Of a stretch of DNA of 64,000 bases, positions 46,998 through 59,700 are shown in pieces. The translations under genes were made by a program, and so were the position numbers. Source of the DNA: Imbricaverruca yamaguchii (Eukaryota > Arthropoda > Thecostraca > Neoverrucidae); the NCBI GenBank assembly GCA_034440575.1, contig JAOTOL010001438.1, positions 802,501-866,500 on the forward strand, given 5' to 3'. The notes below the pieces were generated by a model, which made no database searches, was not told the origin of the DNA, and was given only the letters and a program-made list of their open reading frames with translations. Every line of letters starts with the position of its first letter. Position 1 is the first letter of the stretch.

Positions 46998-47042
46998 GTA
47001 TGTGTGTGTGTGTGTGTGTGTGTGTTGCCGTGTGTATGTGGT
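46998..47042. repeat. (TG)n microsatellite
   Basis: TGTG run with a few substitutions. Confidence 0.95.
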
Positions 47043-47154
47043 CCGAGAGGCCAAGCCAGACCGGACAAGTAGCGGAGACACGTCGTGATGACAAGGTCAC
47101 TGATGGGGCTTTCGCGCCGCTATCAGACAAGTGGTACTTCTTAGGCTCCGCCAG

Positions 47155-47300
47155 TGCATGCAAGTCTCTCGGCACACTCCTCGGTCCACACTGGTGACTC
47201 GGAGGGCGACTCTCGCTGCACCATTCCCCCGGCACACTCCGCCGTCTATGCTACTGTTTCGGCACCCGCCTCTGTCTACTCCAGTCCTTCGGCACACCTT
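47155..47300 (+). repeat. Degenerate about 30-bp repeat
   Basis: CGGCACACTCC with GTCTAC or GTCCACAC, TG and ACTC blocks, four or five times. Weakly conserved. Confidence 0.5.
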
Positions 47301-48734
47301 GGCCATTTGGCGAGCCAAGGTTTCAGGCTCGATGTTCGCATTGTGTGCAACTGCGTATTCTTCTGGGACCTCGTGTAAAATAACGTACCACTGGCTTTCA
47401 GCAATGAACTGGAACGCTGCTGGACTTGACCAAGTGTTGACACAGTAGCCGTTATGTATCGGGCTGCCGCAATAAGAAGCGTTACCGCATTGAATTGATC
47501 TGCAGAATGTGTAAGGTGTTTCCGCATACCCTTCAGCTTAATTTGATACTCCTCCAGCGCATATTGCTATCCGATACCGTTTTCATTTGCATGCAACCAG
47601 GCTAATGTCATATCCTGTTATGCGAAACAGGCGTCGTGAAGTGCGGCCGCAACTCACCAGTTCACCAATCGTGTGACGTAGTATTGTATCCTGACGCAAT
47701 GCAGCGTATCATTGTGAGGAATTATAATGCATTATCGCGGTACAACCCAGCGTGTTGTTGTGGCGTTGCCATGAACGAAAGACCACCTGACGTGTCTGTG
47801 ATATACTTCGGCCTGCCTGCTAGTCACACGTGTGCTTCTGCCCCCCTCATTTCGGCAACACCTGTGTGGGTGCCGCGTGCCGCTTATGTCCCGCGTCTGT
47901 GTCCCTGATCCGGCCATCTGAGCCACGTGTCTGCTGACAGCTGCACTTGAGGTGCGTCTCCCTTGGTTACCCGATAAGATATTGACACGCGGAATGCCGA
48001 CACGCTTAGGATCGATCGCAAAATAGCGACACGCAAAGCATCGACACAAAATTATTAAGCATAGACATGCAAAATATCCATCAACAAAATATATATTGTT
48101 AAAATAAATAAATCTTGTTTTCATATCGTTGAGGAAGACCCCTTCGTAGATGTATCTAAACTTCCGTAAGGTTCGCAGAAAATCCACTTAGGTATGCACA
48201 TTGTACGTACCTATTGGTAACGTCATCTTCAGGGACATTCTCCATTGACAGTAGACTAGGTCAGGGATCTTAGCCGTTAGATCTGGGTGCCATCTACCAA
48301 CTTGAATATGACCAGGGAAACGCCACAGGGCAAGCACCTGCTCGTAAATTGAGTCAAAAGTGACTGATCTGGCACACCAGCCTCACTCACGTGACTGCGG
48401 CCGTGCGGAAGACAGGTGGAATTTCCAGACCAAAAGTTCGTCGATATTGACCCGATGTGAAGCAAATGTGTGCTTCTTCATAGCTAGTTCTAGGCTGCAT
48501 TGGTGCCTTACTTCTTCGGCGGCGCACATATTAGAGGCTGTGTGGGGGGGAGGGGGTGAACCTCCCGCGATTGACAGGATGCCACCCACCCTGCTCGGCA
48601 CGGTTGTGTGTGTGCGTGGGGGAGGAGGGCGGTGGACCTCTGGCGGATCGACAGTGATCCACCCACCATGTTCGGCATGTTATCAGCAGGGTATCGAGCC
48701 AGACGCGGATAAGCATACTAAGCGCATCAATCAC

Positions 48735-48890
48735 AGCGGTAGCTCAGTTGATAGAACGTCGGATTCTTGATCGCGAGAGTGTGGGTTCGAATCTCACAAC
48801 CGACGGCACTGCCGGGTCCGCCCGCGACCAATTTGCGGGAGAGGCTGGCGACGCTATATGACAGCGGTTGAATGCGTTGCAAAAGAATTC
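48735..48890 (+). mobile_element. tRNA-derived SINE
   Basis: The A-box GGTAGCTCAGTTGATAGAAC and B-box GGGTTCGAATCTC are near-canonical. The body (GCGACCAATTTGCGGGAGAG, GCTGGCGACGCTATATGAC) matches the family at 27590. The tRNA-like head ends at about 48808. Confidence 0.8.
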
Positions 48891-49742
48891 CCTCGCCCTT
48901 AGCTGAGCCGGGAGGAGGAGGCGAATAGGAAACTACGGACATTTTCAATTAGACATTGCTTGGGTTGGTATTTTTATATTTCCTCATTCGATATTTTGTG
49001 AATTTGTACTTTGCTGAGTCATTACTTTGCAAGTCGATGGGTCGTTACCTCAGCTTTCGGTATTTAGCGGTGTCAATGTTTTGCTGGGTCCATAATTTAT
49101 GTATCGGTATTCGGCGTGTCGATGTCTTGTGTCATCGTTTCTGTTCCCAGCCTTGTGCGCAGGTGGAAGGCTGGTCCGTGTGTTGTTGACTGTGTGTGTA
49201 TGTCTTGGGGTGGGGCGAACCAATGTTTTATTTCGGTGTGTGTCCGCCGTCTGTGCGTTGGGTGGTCCTGGTTTTATCGGCTACGCATGTGTGTCTTTGG
49301 GTGAGGACTGGTCGATATTTTATGGGTTCGCATCTGCATCTGCTTGGAAGCTAATGCGTGTGTTGTCCGGTATGTCTACATGTCTCTTGGTGGAGCTAGT
49401 TGGTGTGCTATTATTTGAAAAGTAAATGTATTCCGGATGTTTGCTGAGATGGCTTTTTGTGGACTAGGGCTACTCTTTTCAGATAGTGGCTGTCGAGTGT
49501 ATCATGACCTCACCATCTGATGTTTGAATCACGATTCGACGGCAGAATTTGATCCGATGGCTTGACGTGCGCACCAATGTTCCGAATCAGCCGCCTGGGC
49601 CCTATCTTGTTCGTTGGCAGCCAGCCCAGTCAGCTGATGGTTGGATTTGAGCTTGCGCGGCGACCCGAGCCCTCCTATCTGGACGGGAGAGACCAGCGCA
49701 GGCCGGCTCTGTACCGACTCAGCTGTCTATGTTGCACAGCTG

Positions 49743-50390
49743 GTGACATGGGGCCGGGACTGGTGACATGGGGCGGGGGATGAGGGCCTGGTCTGGTGAC
49801 ATGGGGCGAGGGCCGGGTCTGGTGACATGGGACGAGGGCCTGGTCTGGTGACATGGGGCGAGGGCCGGGTCTGGTGACATGGGGCGGAGACTGGGACTAG
49901 TGACATGGGGCGAGGGCCGGGTCTAGTGACAGGGTGAGGGCCGGGTCTGGTGACATGGGGCGGGACTGTGACTGGTGACAGTGGGGCGAGGGCCGGGTTG
50001 GTGACATGGGGCGAGGGCCGGCTGGGACTGGGGGGCTGGGACTAGTGACATGGGGCGAGGGCCGGGTATGGTGACATGGGGCGGAGACTGGGACTAGTGA
50101 CATGGGGCGAGGGCCGGGTCTGGTGACATGGGGCGAGGGCCGGGTCTGGTGACATAGGGCGAGGGCCGGGTCTAGTAACAGGGCGAGGGCCGGGTCTGGT
50201 GACATGGGGGGGGTACGTTGGCGGGGCCGGGTCTGGTGACATAGGGCGAGGGCCGGGTCTAGTAACAGGGCGAGGGCCGGGTCTGGTGACATGGGGTGGA
50301 GACTGGGACTAGTGACATGGAATGGGGGCCGAGTCTGGTGATATAGGGCGAGGGCCGGGTCCGGTGACATGGGGCAGAGCCGGGCCTGGT
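49743..50390 (+). repeat. 26-bp G-rich minisatellite, about 24 copies
   Basis: Units GGTGACATGGGGCGAGGGCC plus GGGTCT, with GGAGACTGGGACTAGT variants. Four G runs per 26 bases give strong quadruplex potential on the plus strand. The minus strand is open in long chance frames. Confidence 0.95.
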
Positions 50391-51039
50391 GAGCTGACCG
50401 TGTTGTACGTGTGTAGCGGCGGTTGGCCCGGTGCCAAGATGCTCCACCAGTACAAGTCCCGGCCTCTGGCTGGGCGGCGCTTAGCCTGACCTGTCGGAAT
50501 CGAACCGTACAGCCTTTGGTCTTTGTCTTCGTCCTTCAAGTGTTGCTGTCCGATCTTGAAGTGTTGCTGTAATGCTGATATTTTGGAGTTATTTACGTTT
50601 ATTTATGTCATAGTATATGAATCTTAGACAGACATACATAAATGTATGCATGCACGCAAACAAACGTACACATATACATGCATCGATGCGTACGTACACT
50701 GCAATCGCTACCCTGGCGTATTGGATTAGTATTGTGCAACATGAGATATGCGCTTTGTATTCTATGATGGTGCCATTGAATTGTAGCCAATGTCGAGTTT
50801 TGGAATGTGCCAGAGTCACGTTATTGGCCGCATTTAAGCTTGAAATATATCTGGCCAATATGTCATGACATGCATTATTGTGCTCAGCCGCAAATGGCTA
50901 AGCACAGCAATTTGAACTAGCAATGCAGCATTCCAAGGATAGTTGTCTGGTAAGTGGTCTCTGGTGTGGTTATAGTGACTAGTGCTTAAATGTGCATACA
51001 GCATGTGCTTGGCTTTATTATGCCAGTCTGCGACGTCTT

Positions 51040-51110
51040 CGTCCGTGCAGGTGGTTGTTGCATCCAAGAGTGACGTCCTCACCATTGCAGGTGGTTGTTG
51101 CATCCCACGG
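51040..51110 (+). repeat. Short duplication of GCAGGTGGTTGTTGCATCC
   Basis: GCAGGTGGTTGTTGCATCC occurs twice, about 38 bases apart. Confidence 0.85.
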
Positions 51111-51199
51111 TTTTTTTGGGGGGTGGGGTCACGGAGAAATTGTACGCATCTGTGCGCTGCCGCTTGGCATATCTTATTGTGGATCCTTTGCCGACCAGT

Positions 51200-51545
51200 A
51201 TGATTCCCCTGATGTCAGTATTGCCCCCTTCTCAGTATCAGTGTGGTCCTCCCCGGGGCCAGTGTGGTTCTCTTCATTGTGAGTATGGCCCACCTCAATG
51301 GTTCTCAGTGTCGGCATGTTACTCAATAGTCAATAGTTCTCCTCGGTGTCAGTATGGTTCTCCTCAATGACTTACCTCTGTGTCAGTGTGGCCAGTCTCA
51401 GTCAGTTTGGTTACGCCTGGTGTCAGTGCGAATGGGCGCTGTATAACCACTGCAGTTGATGCGCCCTAAATCTCTAATAACGAACCAGTGTCAGTATGAC
51501 CCTCCATGGCGCCAGTATGGCCCTCCTCTGTGTCGGTATGGTCGT
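51200..51545 (+). repeat. Degenerate about 20-bp repeat
   Basis: GTGTCAGTATGGTTCTCCTC and variants, about 12 times, broken by a TAAC-type motif at 51435. Confidence 0.7.
51435..51490 (+). repeat. TAAC-type motif
   Basis: GGGCGCTGTATAACCACTGC, then AGTTGATGCGCCCTAAATCT and CTAATAACGAAC. Confidence 0.5.
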
Positions 51546-52299
51546 GCAGGTAGATTCCCACGGATAGTAATGACGAAGCGCAGTGTCACATACCGTGGCA
51601 TCATGGAAGTTGTAGCAGTGTTTTGTGTTCTCTCCTAGTGTGTGTTGGGCGACCTGGAATACCGTACGGTAATACAGCTGTGCACCACGTACAGTCGAAC
51701 GGATGGGGGTTCTACACCTCCCCCTCACCCCCACCCACTCGTCACTCGACAGTACAAACCCATAAGTATTGATACTGGCAGTCAACTTTAGGAGCATGCT
51801 ATCATTACTGCCACATGGGTTCGATTATTGAATTGATTTGCGTGCGGTTGGTAACATGGAACACACTCAAGCCGTTGTACTTCGTTGCTCCACGTGCGTG
51901 TTTTATTGAGTTCAATTTGCTCTGTTCGGCGACCTTGGTTGTGTGCAACAGACCATTTAACCTGCACAATCACAACCCGTGCTTGGTTATTGTGTGCATG
52001 CTTGGGTGTTTATTCTGGTTGTAGCCCTCGGGCTTCTCGGTGTTGTCCACATGGTCCCTTGTTCACCAATGTGTATCTTGAAAGCTAACAGTTGCGAAAT
52101 GGATATTTTTGCGACGCAATTAACATAGAATCAGATCTGATGTGCTTTTGTTTTGTGTGTATGAGGTAGATGCTTAATCAGTTGTCATCTTGGGGCATGG
52201 TAGCAATGTGTATCGGAGCTATTCGAGGGCCGTGTGTCATTATAAAATTAGCTGGAAGCCTATCATAGACAGTCACCCGTCCGACATAGGTTTGTACCG

Positions 52300-52548
52300 T
52301 CCCAGCAGCTCAGCATATGGTCGCACCGTTCCAGCGCCACTACATGTGGTCTCACCATCCCAGCACCGCTGCATATGGTCTCACCCTCCTAGCACCGCTG
52401 CATATGGTCCCACCGTTTCAGCACCGTTACATATGGTCTCACCATCCCAGCACCGCTGCATATGGTTTCACCATCCCAGTACCGCTGCATATGGTCTCAC
52501 CATCCCAGCACCGCTACATATAGTCCGACTGTTCCATCACCACTGCAT
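52300..52548 (+). repeat. 29-bp minisatellite, about eight copies
   Basis: GCATATGGTCTCACCATCCC plus AGCACCGCT. Confidence 0.93.
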
Positions 52549-52879
52549 ATATGAATGGCACGACACAACGTTATATAAAATGAATGCGATAACCTACATA
52601 CCAATGGATTATTATTTTACGGCGATGTTTCGTGCAGTTTATAATGCAGCATAATAGCTGGAAGTAAGTGTACCGTTTGGCAGTGTTGTGACTGTTACAC
52701 TAGCACTCGCCTGTTGACCGGCCTTCTGGCCGGCGTCGACACGCTCGGCTGCCCGCTCACTTCCTCTGCCTGTATGCATGTGTGTTGGTGTTTGTGCGTG
52801 TGCATGTGTGCGCGTGTGTGTAATGTATATGAATGTGTGACAGAGCGGAACGATGAGCTGGTGTCGCCTGTCTGCTTGT

Positions 52880-53058
52880 TTACTGGGTGGTTATCGACGC
52901 ACTTTATGTTATGCACGATCACTGCAAATGGCGCCGCCCACACTGTTTCGCCGGTTGGCCGCGGAATTTGGAAATGGCTCGAGTGGTGCAAGTGTTGAAC
53001 CCGGTACATTTGGTACCCATAGCTCAACACCTTAACCAGTCGGTCAACCCCCCCCCCC
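52880..53058 (-). mobile_element. Second SINE family, copy 2 (just before the exon at 53102)
   Basis: The minus strand reads GGTTGACCGACTGGTTAAGG (A-box, leucine or serine tRNA-like) and GGGTTCAACACTTGC (B-box), then the shared body with GAAACAGTGTGGGCGGCGCC. Its start is a run of G (C on the plus strand, 53048-53058), which lies about 40 bases before the splice acceptor at 53101. Confidence 0.75.
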
Positions 53059-53101
53059 GAGGTCGCCTGCTGTCTGCGTAACAGACGTGCCGCTGCTGCA
53101 G

Positions 53102-53316
53102 AATGGGGCATGGAGAGGAACCTGCTGCAGCTGGCTCGCAGCTTCACGCTGCCTCCCCTGCTGGATATGACCGTGTCGCGCACCACCGGCGCCTCATCGG
53201 CACCGCTGCCGCCGCAGTCGCTGCCGCCGCAGTCGCCGCCGCTGCCGCTCATACGCTCGTCGCCCACAAGTCAGCTCGGAGTCGAGCTGGGCCATCTACA
53301 CGCCAAGCTCTCGTGA
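53102..53316 (+). CDS. Probable terminal coding exon of an unidentified gene
   Basis: After the acceptor gtgccgctgctgcag, the frame reads WGMERNLLQLARSFTLPPLL, then DMTVSR, a proline-rich stretch (PLPPQSLPPQSPPLPL) and LGVELGHLHAKLS with a TGA at 53314-53316. Third positions are mostly G or C, as in the XPR1 and SMG8 exons, and unlike chance open frames nearby. The phase does not suit XPR1 exon 12, so it is not an obvious alternative XPR1 tail. An ATG at 53110 could also make it a short single-exon frame of 68 codons. A SINE whose C-rich end serves as a pyrimidine tract lies just upstream. A 42-bp array begins right after the stop. I do not recognise the protein. Confidence 0.4.
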
Positions 53317-53324
53317 GGCGTGTC

Positions 53325-53705
53325 ACGATTGTCTGGCCCGCCGCCACGACCTCACAGAGGTGACCCCACGGCCTCCCGACCCGCCGCCAAGGCCTCCCAG
53401 AGCCATCCTCACGGTCTCCCGACCCGCCGCCAAGGCCTCCCAGAGCCATCCTCATGATCTCCCGACCCGCCGCCACGGCCTCCCAGAGCCATCCTCATGA
53501 TCTCCCGACCCGCCGCCACGGCCTCCCAGAGCCATCCTCATGATCTCCCGACCCGCCGTCACGGCCTCCCAGAGCCATCCTCATTGTCTCCAGACCCGCC
53601 GCCAAGGCCTCCCAGTCATCCTCATGATCTCCCGACCCGCCGCCACGGTCCTCGGGTGTACTCCACGGTCTCCCGACCCGCCGCCATGGTTTCCAGTCAT
53701 CCCCA
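53325..53705 (+). repeat. About 42-bp minisatellite right after the 53316 stop
   Basis: Eight or nine units of TCTCCCGACCCGCCGCCAAG plus GCCTCCCAGAGCCATCCTCA. The array begins within ten bases of the stop codon, so it would lie in the 3' UTR of that exon. Confidence 0.92.
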
Positions 53706-56406
53706 GGGTCCCGTGACGTGCGCCACAGTTTCCTAACACGCAGTCACACGCGATGCAGTGGCGATACAGGCGCAGCAGGCGGCGCCGTGCGTCGACTGCC
53801 GTTTGGCCTGCGACCCATAGTCGGGTGCGGCTTGCTCTGGACAGTGGCGGACCCGTCCTGTGGAGCCGTGGACTTCCAGTTGGCTTGTTCGTAAACGTCT
53901 CACGTTGATACTGCTGTACACGGCCGGCGGCGTAAGTCAGTGGCAGGCGTGTCGACAGCCAGGTGCCAGTCATGTTGGCTGGTGTCCCGTGCTGTGTTTG
54001 TGCAGACTGCGGACGGCGTGCCATGCGCCGGCAGCTCCCACGCCGCCGGGGCGTGGGTGTTGCCTGGTGCAGTGGGGTATTGCACGGTCCGTCGGCAGTC
54101 CCGTGCTGCACTTGTGCCAGGAGTAGCTGACAATGAGCAGAGCTTGCCGCAGCCTTGTCACGGGCGCATGACTTGGCGAGGTCGGATGGCGTTGCAGAGC
54201 TGTGCGTCACATTCCTTAGACATTCCTAGAGTTTTATTGGAGCCGCCAGGGCTGCTGTGATCTTTATTGAGCTGACAATCAGTGGTGCTGGAGTGCTGGC
54301 TCAGCACGTAGCTAAGATTGACACGAGATCATCGGTGGTAGCGGTCCCGCGTCTGCGTGACTCGGTAATGACGATTAGGTTTTCAGGAGGTAGGAAATGT
54401 CCCTGTCGATGTGGTATTGCGGTGTGATCGCTGTTTTGCTGGGCGGTCCATCCGCCCCGTTGATTTAGACATTGATCGTTGTGCGACTGAGATTATCAGA
54501 TATTTGATAATGATACTCAGCAGCTAATGGCTTCCAGCTACTCGTTTGTTATTCATGTGTCAGTATGTGGACCGAGCCCGTCGTATAATGCTCGCTTGCC
54601 GGAATGATTGAACGTGGCTGGGAAACACCATTTTCAGCCGATCGCGGTATCCGGCCCCATGCGCCCGTATAAAATACTCGACCAGCTGGGTACAGCGATC
54701 CCAAGGCATCTAGCAGAATAGCAATGGCTGTGGAGAGTGTCAATATATGAACGGAAGGCTGCCGGCTGACCTGTCGGCTGTCGACAGTTCCCCGTGTCGG
54801 CACGCGGAAAGGTGCGACATATTTTAGAGCCGGCCGCACGCTCTGTGGTTCACTCGGTTGAAGATGGGTCTGCCAGTTTGTTCACAATGGGGTTCTTTGT
54901 GTCGCATTACGCTACACATGCGGTGCAAATGCACTAATCCAGTGATTATACGTACTCTGCGTCAATGACAAACTGCGCTGGTGCCAAAATGACGGCGGAG
55001 GTGCACATTTGACTGGCTCTGGGTGATTAAATTTCTGTGAACAGAGAGCTAAACAATTTGCGACTATCGCGTGACCCGAGGGCCGTCGTGGCCAACGTTC
55101 CAAGTTCTGTACACAGCCATCATTTGGTACAGTTGACTCCATCGCCTGTGTCGGTGAAGGCTGGTCAGGTTCCCCTCCCACACCCCTGCGGTGGCAGACC
55201 GAAACTCCACAGAAGCCTGAGTGGCGGATTTATAGCTGAATGGTGAGCTTCGCCAACCGGTTGCATGCATGGGAGAGTGTAGGTGTTCCTCCTCGGCGCC
55301 GTTTCTAAATTAACTCCAATAGCATCTGATACTTAGACTACTGATGAGCTTGTTCACCAGTTTCGTTCTTTTTTAGTCAGCTGATCAGTGATATGCTGTG
55401 AGGAATGCGTACTATCGTGCAATTGGAGGAAACTACTGAAGTAACAAATGAAGTGCTCAAATATTCAAGCATCAATGAACATGGAACGCGGAGTAATGGA
55501 GCAAGACTCGTTTCCTCGCCGTCCCCCTCCTTTTTCGCCGACCCACGGACAATTGAATTGTCCGCTTGCTTGTGAAACATGTATTTTTAATCAATACAGA
55601 GGATTGTGTAGGTGAGCAATTTTTAATCAATTCAGATTGACGGCGCATAGTTCAAATCGTTCCTAGTTAAGACGGGAGTTCGTGAAACATCTGGATTCTC
55701 CGAATGTGAAGTCTTCAGTAATATAACAGGCTACGAAGATTGAATCCACCATCCAGATGCGCAGCTTTAAATATGTAGGGCTGCACGTGTGCATGAAGAA
55801 GAGCAACTATAATTTCATGTAGCCAATGACCACGGGACATCACCAGGCGTCTCGGCCCGACAGGATGGCTTTAACTGCTGTCCAGGGCTACTTCACCCAG
55901 CCCCTGGCGACCCCCTTACACAGTCCCAGCGTCCCACTGGGCCAAAGGCCACAATCGGGGGGGGGGGGGTACGGCTCACCTGCCTTCTGCCTTATGTGGT
56001 GATGCTTTTGTCAACATCTTGAGGACGGATTCTAACAGCCTTCCGTTTCGACTGGAGCAACATCTGCCGGAGGTCATGCGGCGACAGCGTCACTGCTCTC
56101 AGCAGTATTTCAACGTGTCACATCAGTGGCTTCCCAGAAACGAGACGCGACGCAATTCCAGCATCTGACTCGAAGAATCGTTCAGATCCGCCTGAAAGAT
56201 TATCGGAATGCTGAACTACACTCCAACGACCGCAGCACCGTATTACCAACATATTTCGGGGAACGTGGTCCGCGATCACACCCTCCACGTCCCGCCTCGT
56301 CTCTCCGTCGGACTCGGGTAGAACAGTTGGAGGCCGCCACTCTCGCACGCCGCAAACCAGAACAGCGCACACGCCGGCGACAGACGGTAGCCGGCCGCCG
56401 AAGCGC
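53706..56406. other. Sequence between the 53102 exon and the SMG8 stop
   Basis: No coding exon seen. AATAAA-type signals for the minus strand (TTTATT on the plus strand, about 54234 and 54256) could end SMG8 transcripts, but they lie 2.1 kb away. A run of 12 G is at about 55958. Confidence 0.4.
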
Positions 56407-56710
56407 TCACACGTCGTCTCTGATGACCACGCCGAACATGTCCCTGAGCAGGAGTCCGCGGCCGGCGGCGGGCACCTCGTGGGCGGGCGGCGCGCCCACC
56501 AGCCGGCCGCCGTCGCAGTAGAGGTAGGGCAGCCGCAGCACCCAGTAGGCGCCGGCCGTCAGCTCCACCGGCGACTGGCAGCCGGTGACGAACGTGGCGC
56601 CGTCGGCCGCCTCCGGCTGCACGCGCGGCTCCAGCGTCACGCGCACCGACGACTTGGGCGTCACCACGTGGACGCGCATCAGCTGGCCCACGAACGGCTT
56701 CAGCTGTTTG
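56407..56710 (-). CDS. SMG8: SMG8 terminal exon
   Basis: The exon encodes [18 protein letters not shown], then [20 protein letters not shown] and the C-terminus [11 protein letters not shown] with a TGA. It aligns to human LKPHYAQLMRLFVVVP, QVQP, LWVLRFPYAY and the last residues LRGVLKAVTQ. The acceptor gtgccgacag fits the phase 2 exon before it. The exon is GC-rich with strong third-position G and C, unlike its introns. Confidence 0.91.
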
Positions 56711-59700
56711 CTGTCGGCACCGGGCGGGCGGTGCGCGTGAGAAATGACAGGCCTGGTCGGGTCAAGTATCCCCTCTGGGCATAAATTCCCGGACATCGCT
56801 CGATGTGAATCACCGAATTGAGGTTTAATAAATGCAACTGATGCCAACAGGAAAATCGGAGATTAGCATATACGTATAATTTTTATGGGATAACTTGCAT
56901 ACAATCGCTGGAAATCAGATGCTGGAACAGCAAAACAGGTACGCATTGCGATTGAACTATATGTTTACATCTATATGTATGAATTAGCCAAATCACTTCA
57001 CGTATTGGCAAATCATACAGAGCGTCATCAAAGTTATATCAGACCATGGACATTTATCATAGTTCTCAGGACATCTGAATTAAGCATGTCATTCACGCCC
57101 TACCACGTACGGTTCCACAATCCTGTGATCAATTTATCATCAGTGCATATAATTGGCCGAGTGTAACACATACCTGCACGGGCAGTTGAAGAAGAGTGGC
57201 ATGTCGCTGTTGGCCACGACAGACGCGCTCTCCTTGACCTGCGCTGACCCCATGACCTTCATGACACGATCCGGCAGTGATAATGTGAACCGATGACCTC
57301 GTGGGCACTCGTACTCGAACCCGATGAACACCTTCGCGTATATGTCGTATGTGTCTGGAAACAGTGCAATATTAAAACTGTGTCAAGAGTTCAAAAGTGT
57401 CACGTTGCTTTCCGGGAGCATTTTAACGTAGGATCAATTTGTTCCTGTTGATATGACACATTATTAATCTGGACTTCAGAGAAAATCGGCTGAATTAGTG
57501 GTATATAGCGGCATTAAAATGGTTGACAGCAAGCCGGTCAGGCAGTTATGTGTAGAGGAAATATTCGTCTGGTGGAAGAGGGGAGGGGAGGCAGACTTGC
57601 GGTGAAAAGTAGCATCACGTTTGATTTCCTTCCCAGGTACACTTTCTTGTGGACTGGGAAGGAAATCAAATGCGATCAGGAATCAAATGCGAAAGGAAAT
57701 CTTGAGGCTGATCTTTTCATACTATTATCATATGGTTAATGACTCGGGTTAAACATATTCGGAAAATGACTCCTGTCTTCCCCTGTTCGTGCGACCATGC
57801 TCGAGGGGCGCAATATGACCACAGCAGTCGGCGCGCCCTAAAGCCCTAATACCTAACTAACTGACCATGATCGAGGGCACTAGACGCACTATACGAATTC
57901 CTCTCTTCTAGATCACTTAATACTTTAGGGACGACGTATTTGCTCAACCTTCGGTCGCTGATTATGGGCGAGGTTGACGCGTTCCCGGTGTTACTGGATC
58001 ACCATATTTTGCTTCTTGTCATTGGGATGGAATTACTTCACATAAATGCGCCCAGATTTATGCCTCAAGCTTCTGCGGCGATTCTTTGCTTCCTTTGTCA
58101 TCACCATTGCCGATGTGAGTGGTGAGACACATCAAGTGAAGTGAAATGTATACAGACTATGGAACTTGCACGGTGTGAGGAACATTCTCTTGGAAGAGTG
58201 GCCTCACCTGTAACATTGGTAGGACTACCGACCTTTTCTTTTAATGTAACGCTTTCCGGTGTCTTGCTTTTCGGTTTTCATCCTCAGCTCCCATGGCAAC
58301 AAGTAGTTGGAACCCTAAAAATACGAGCGACACTAGTAATACGGAGACAGCCATCACCCGCACTGATAGTTACTTCTGGAGGGGTCTAGGCCTAATCCAG
58401 GTGGAAATAGTGAATACACAAAATAGGCAATATTCCCGGGTTAATCATTTCAGCACATAGTATATCTTATACGGCAGTTAGTCAGGGGATGAGGAGCAAT
58501 TAAAATAGAATGACTAACGAATAATTGACTACATAAATTAGAGTGCGGTTGCAGTGCCATAGCTGGGGTTTCTATAAGGAACGACGGCAGGTTATACAGG
58601 GGACATAGTTAAGAAATAACGGAATGGAAGCGCCTTCGTGCGTTCGAACGGGCTTTCATGGAGAACACATCATTTTCAAAAACAATACAATGATTCGATG
58701 CCTCTTTTTTAGCTGTGCAATCGTGTCACCAGTTCCCAAGCAATTTGCCAGCTCGCCTAGCTGCGAGGAGGATTATCACCATGGGGGACGGCACATTGCA
58801 GGAGGAATGTGCCAGCATTGCAGTGCCAGAGTTGCATCCGGTAGCGTCAGGGCCACCTGGGGCAGGACCCCCACCAGTGGTCATTAGCACACGGAGCACC
58901 AGAGTCAGAGACGGAGAAGCGTTGCCAGTAGCAGATAAAGAGGTAGAGGCGACCAGGATACACTCAGTCACAGCGGCACCTTTCCAGAAGTTCGGTAGTC
59001 TCAGAAACGCCCCTAGTAGCCTCAGGACACATCGAGTCTGACCGAGAAACTGACTCATCTGTCATCTTTCCTTCCAGTTGCTTCCACGGAAAGGCAACAC
59101 CGAAATATACCCGCTCCTTGAGGTAGGGAAGCTGGCGACGACAGACAACAGCATGCCGTGTGTCGGGTCGGTATCGCTTCCTCTCGACGACCCTCTTAGC
59201 ACCGACCGGAAGCCTCTTACAGTGCTTAGCGACCCTCAATTCACTAGGACCCACAATCGATATTGGTCTTCGTTTGCGAGGCGGCGCCACTCTGGACACC
59301 GTCGTAATGCCGAGCCACAGGGCCATGCCAGCTGCACATTCTGCACCGGTGTCGAGCCCCCGCGCGCGAGCTAATGACTTAGACACACAGCATGGCATAC
59401 CGAATAATGAGCACGGGCTTCAGACGCAATATACCGCGTCACAGTACCTCAGAAAGCACACCCGCGTACGGTACATCAGTTCTCTGGAGACGCCCGCTCA
59501 TGGACGTCTTATGAAAACGCCTGAAGAAACCAGCTAAGGGAATGGCGCGACTAATGTGCACGCTTACCTGAAGAAAGCCGCTCAACCCGATGGAATGTGA
59601 ATACAGCGACGACTGTCCCAAACAGACCAGACTAAAGCTGGGGTATTCGGGCAACAGGTGGCTCGGTGTGGTGGTGGTGACCATCCCATCCAGGTATTCC

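Larger units (their letters stand above)
45566..49742. other. No gene recognised between XPR1 and the G-rich array
   Basis: It contains a TG microsatellite, a weak 30-bp repeat and one SINE. Upstream exons of the gene ending at 53316 would be expected here or further left, but I could not identify any. Confidence 0.45.

Noticed and set aside
48735..48808. A functional tRNA gene on the plus strand
   Set aside because: The A and B boxes are good, but the 3' acceptor strand does not pair and the sequence continues into the shared SINE body.
49897..50370. A 157-codon minus-strand frame of PDPALALCHQTRP-type repeats
   Set aside because: It arises from the G-rich 26-bp array.
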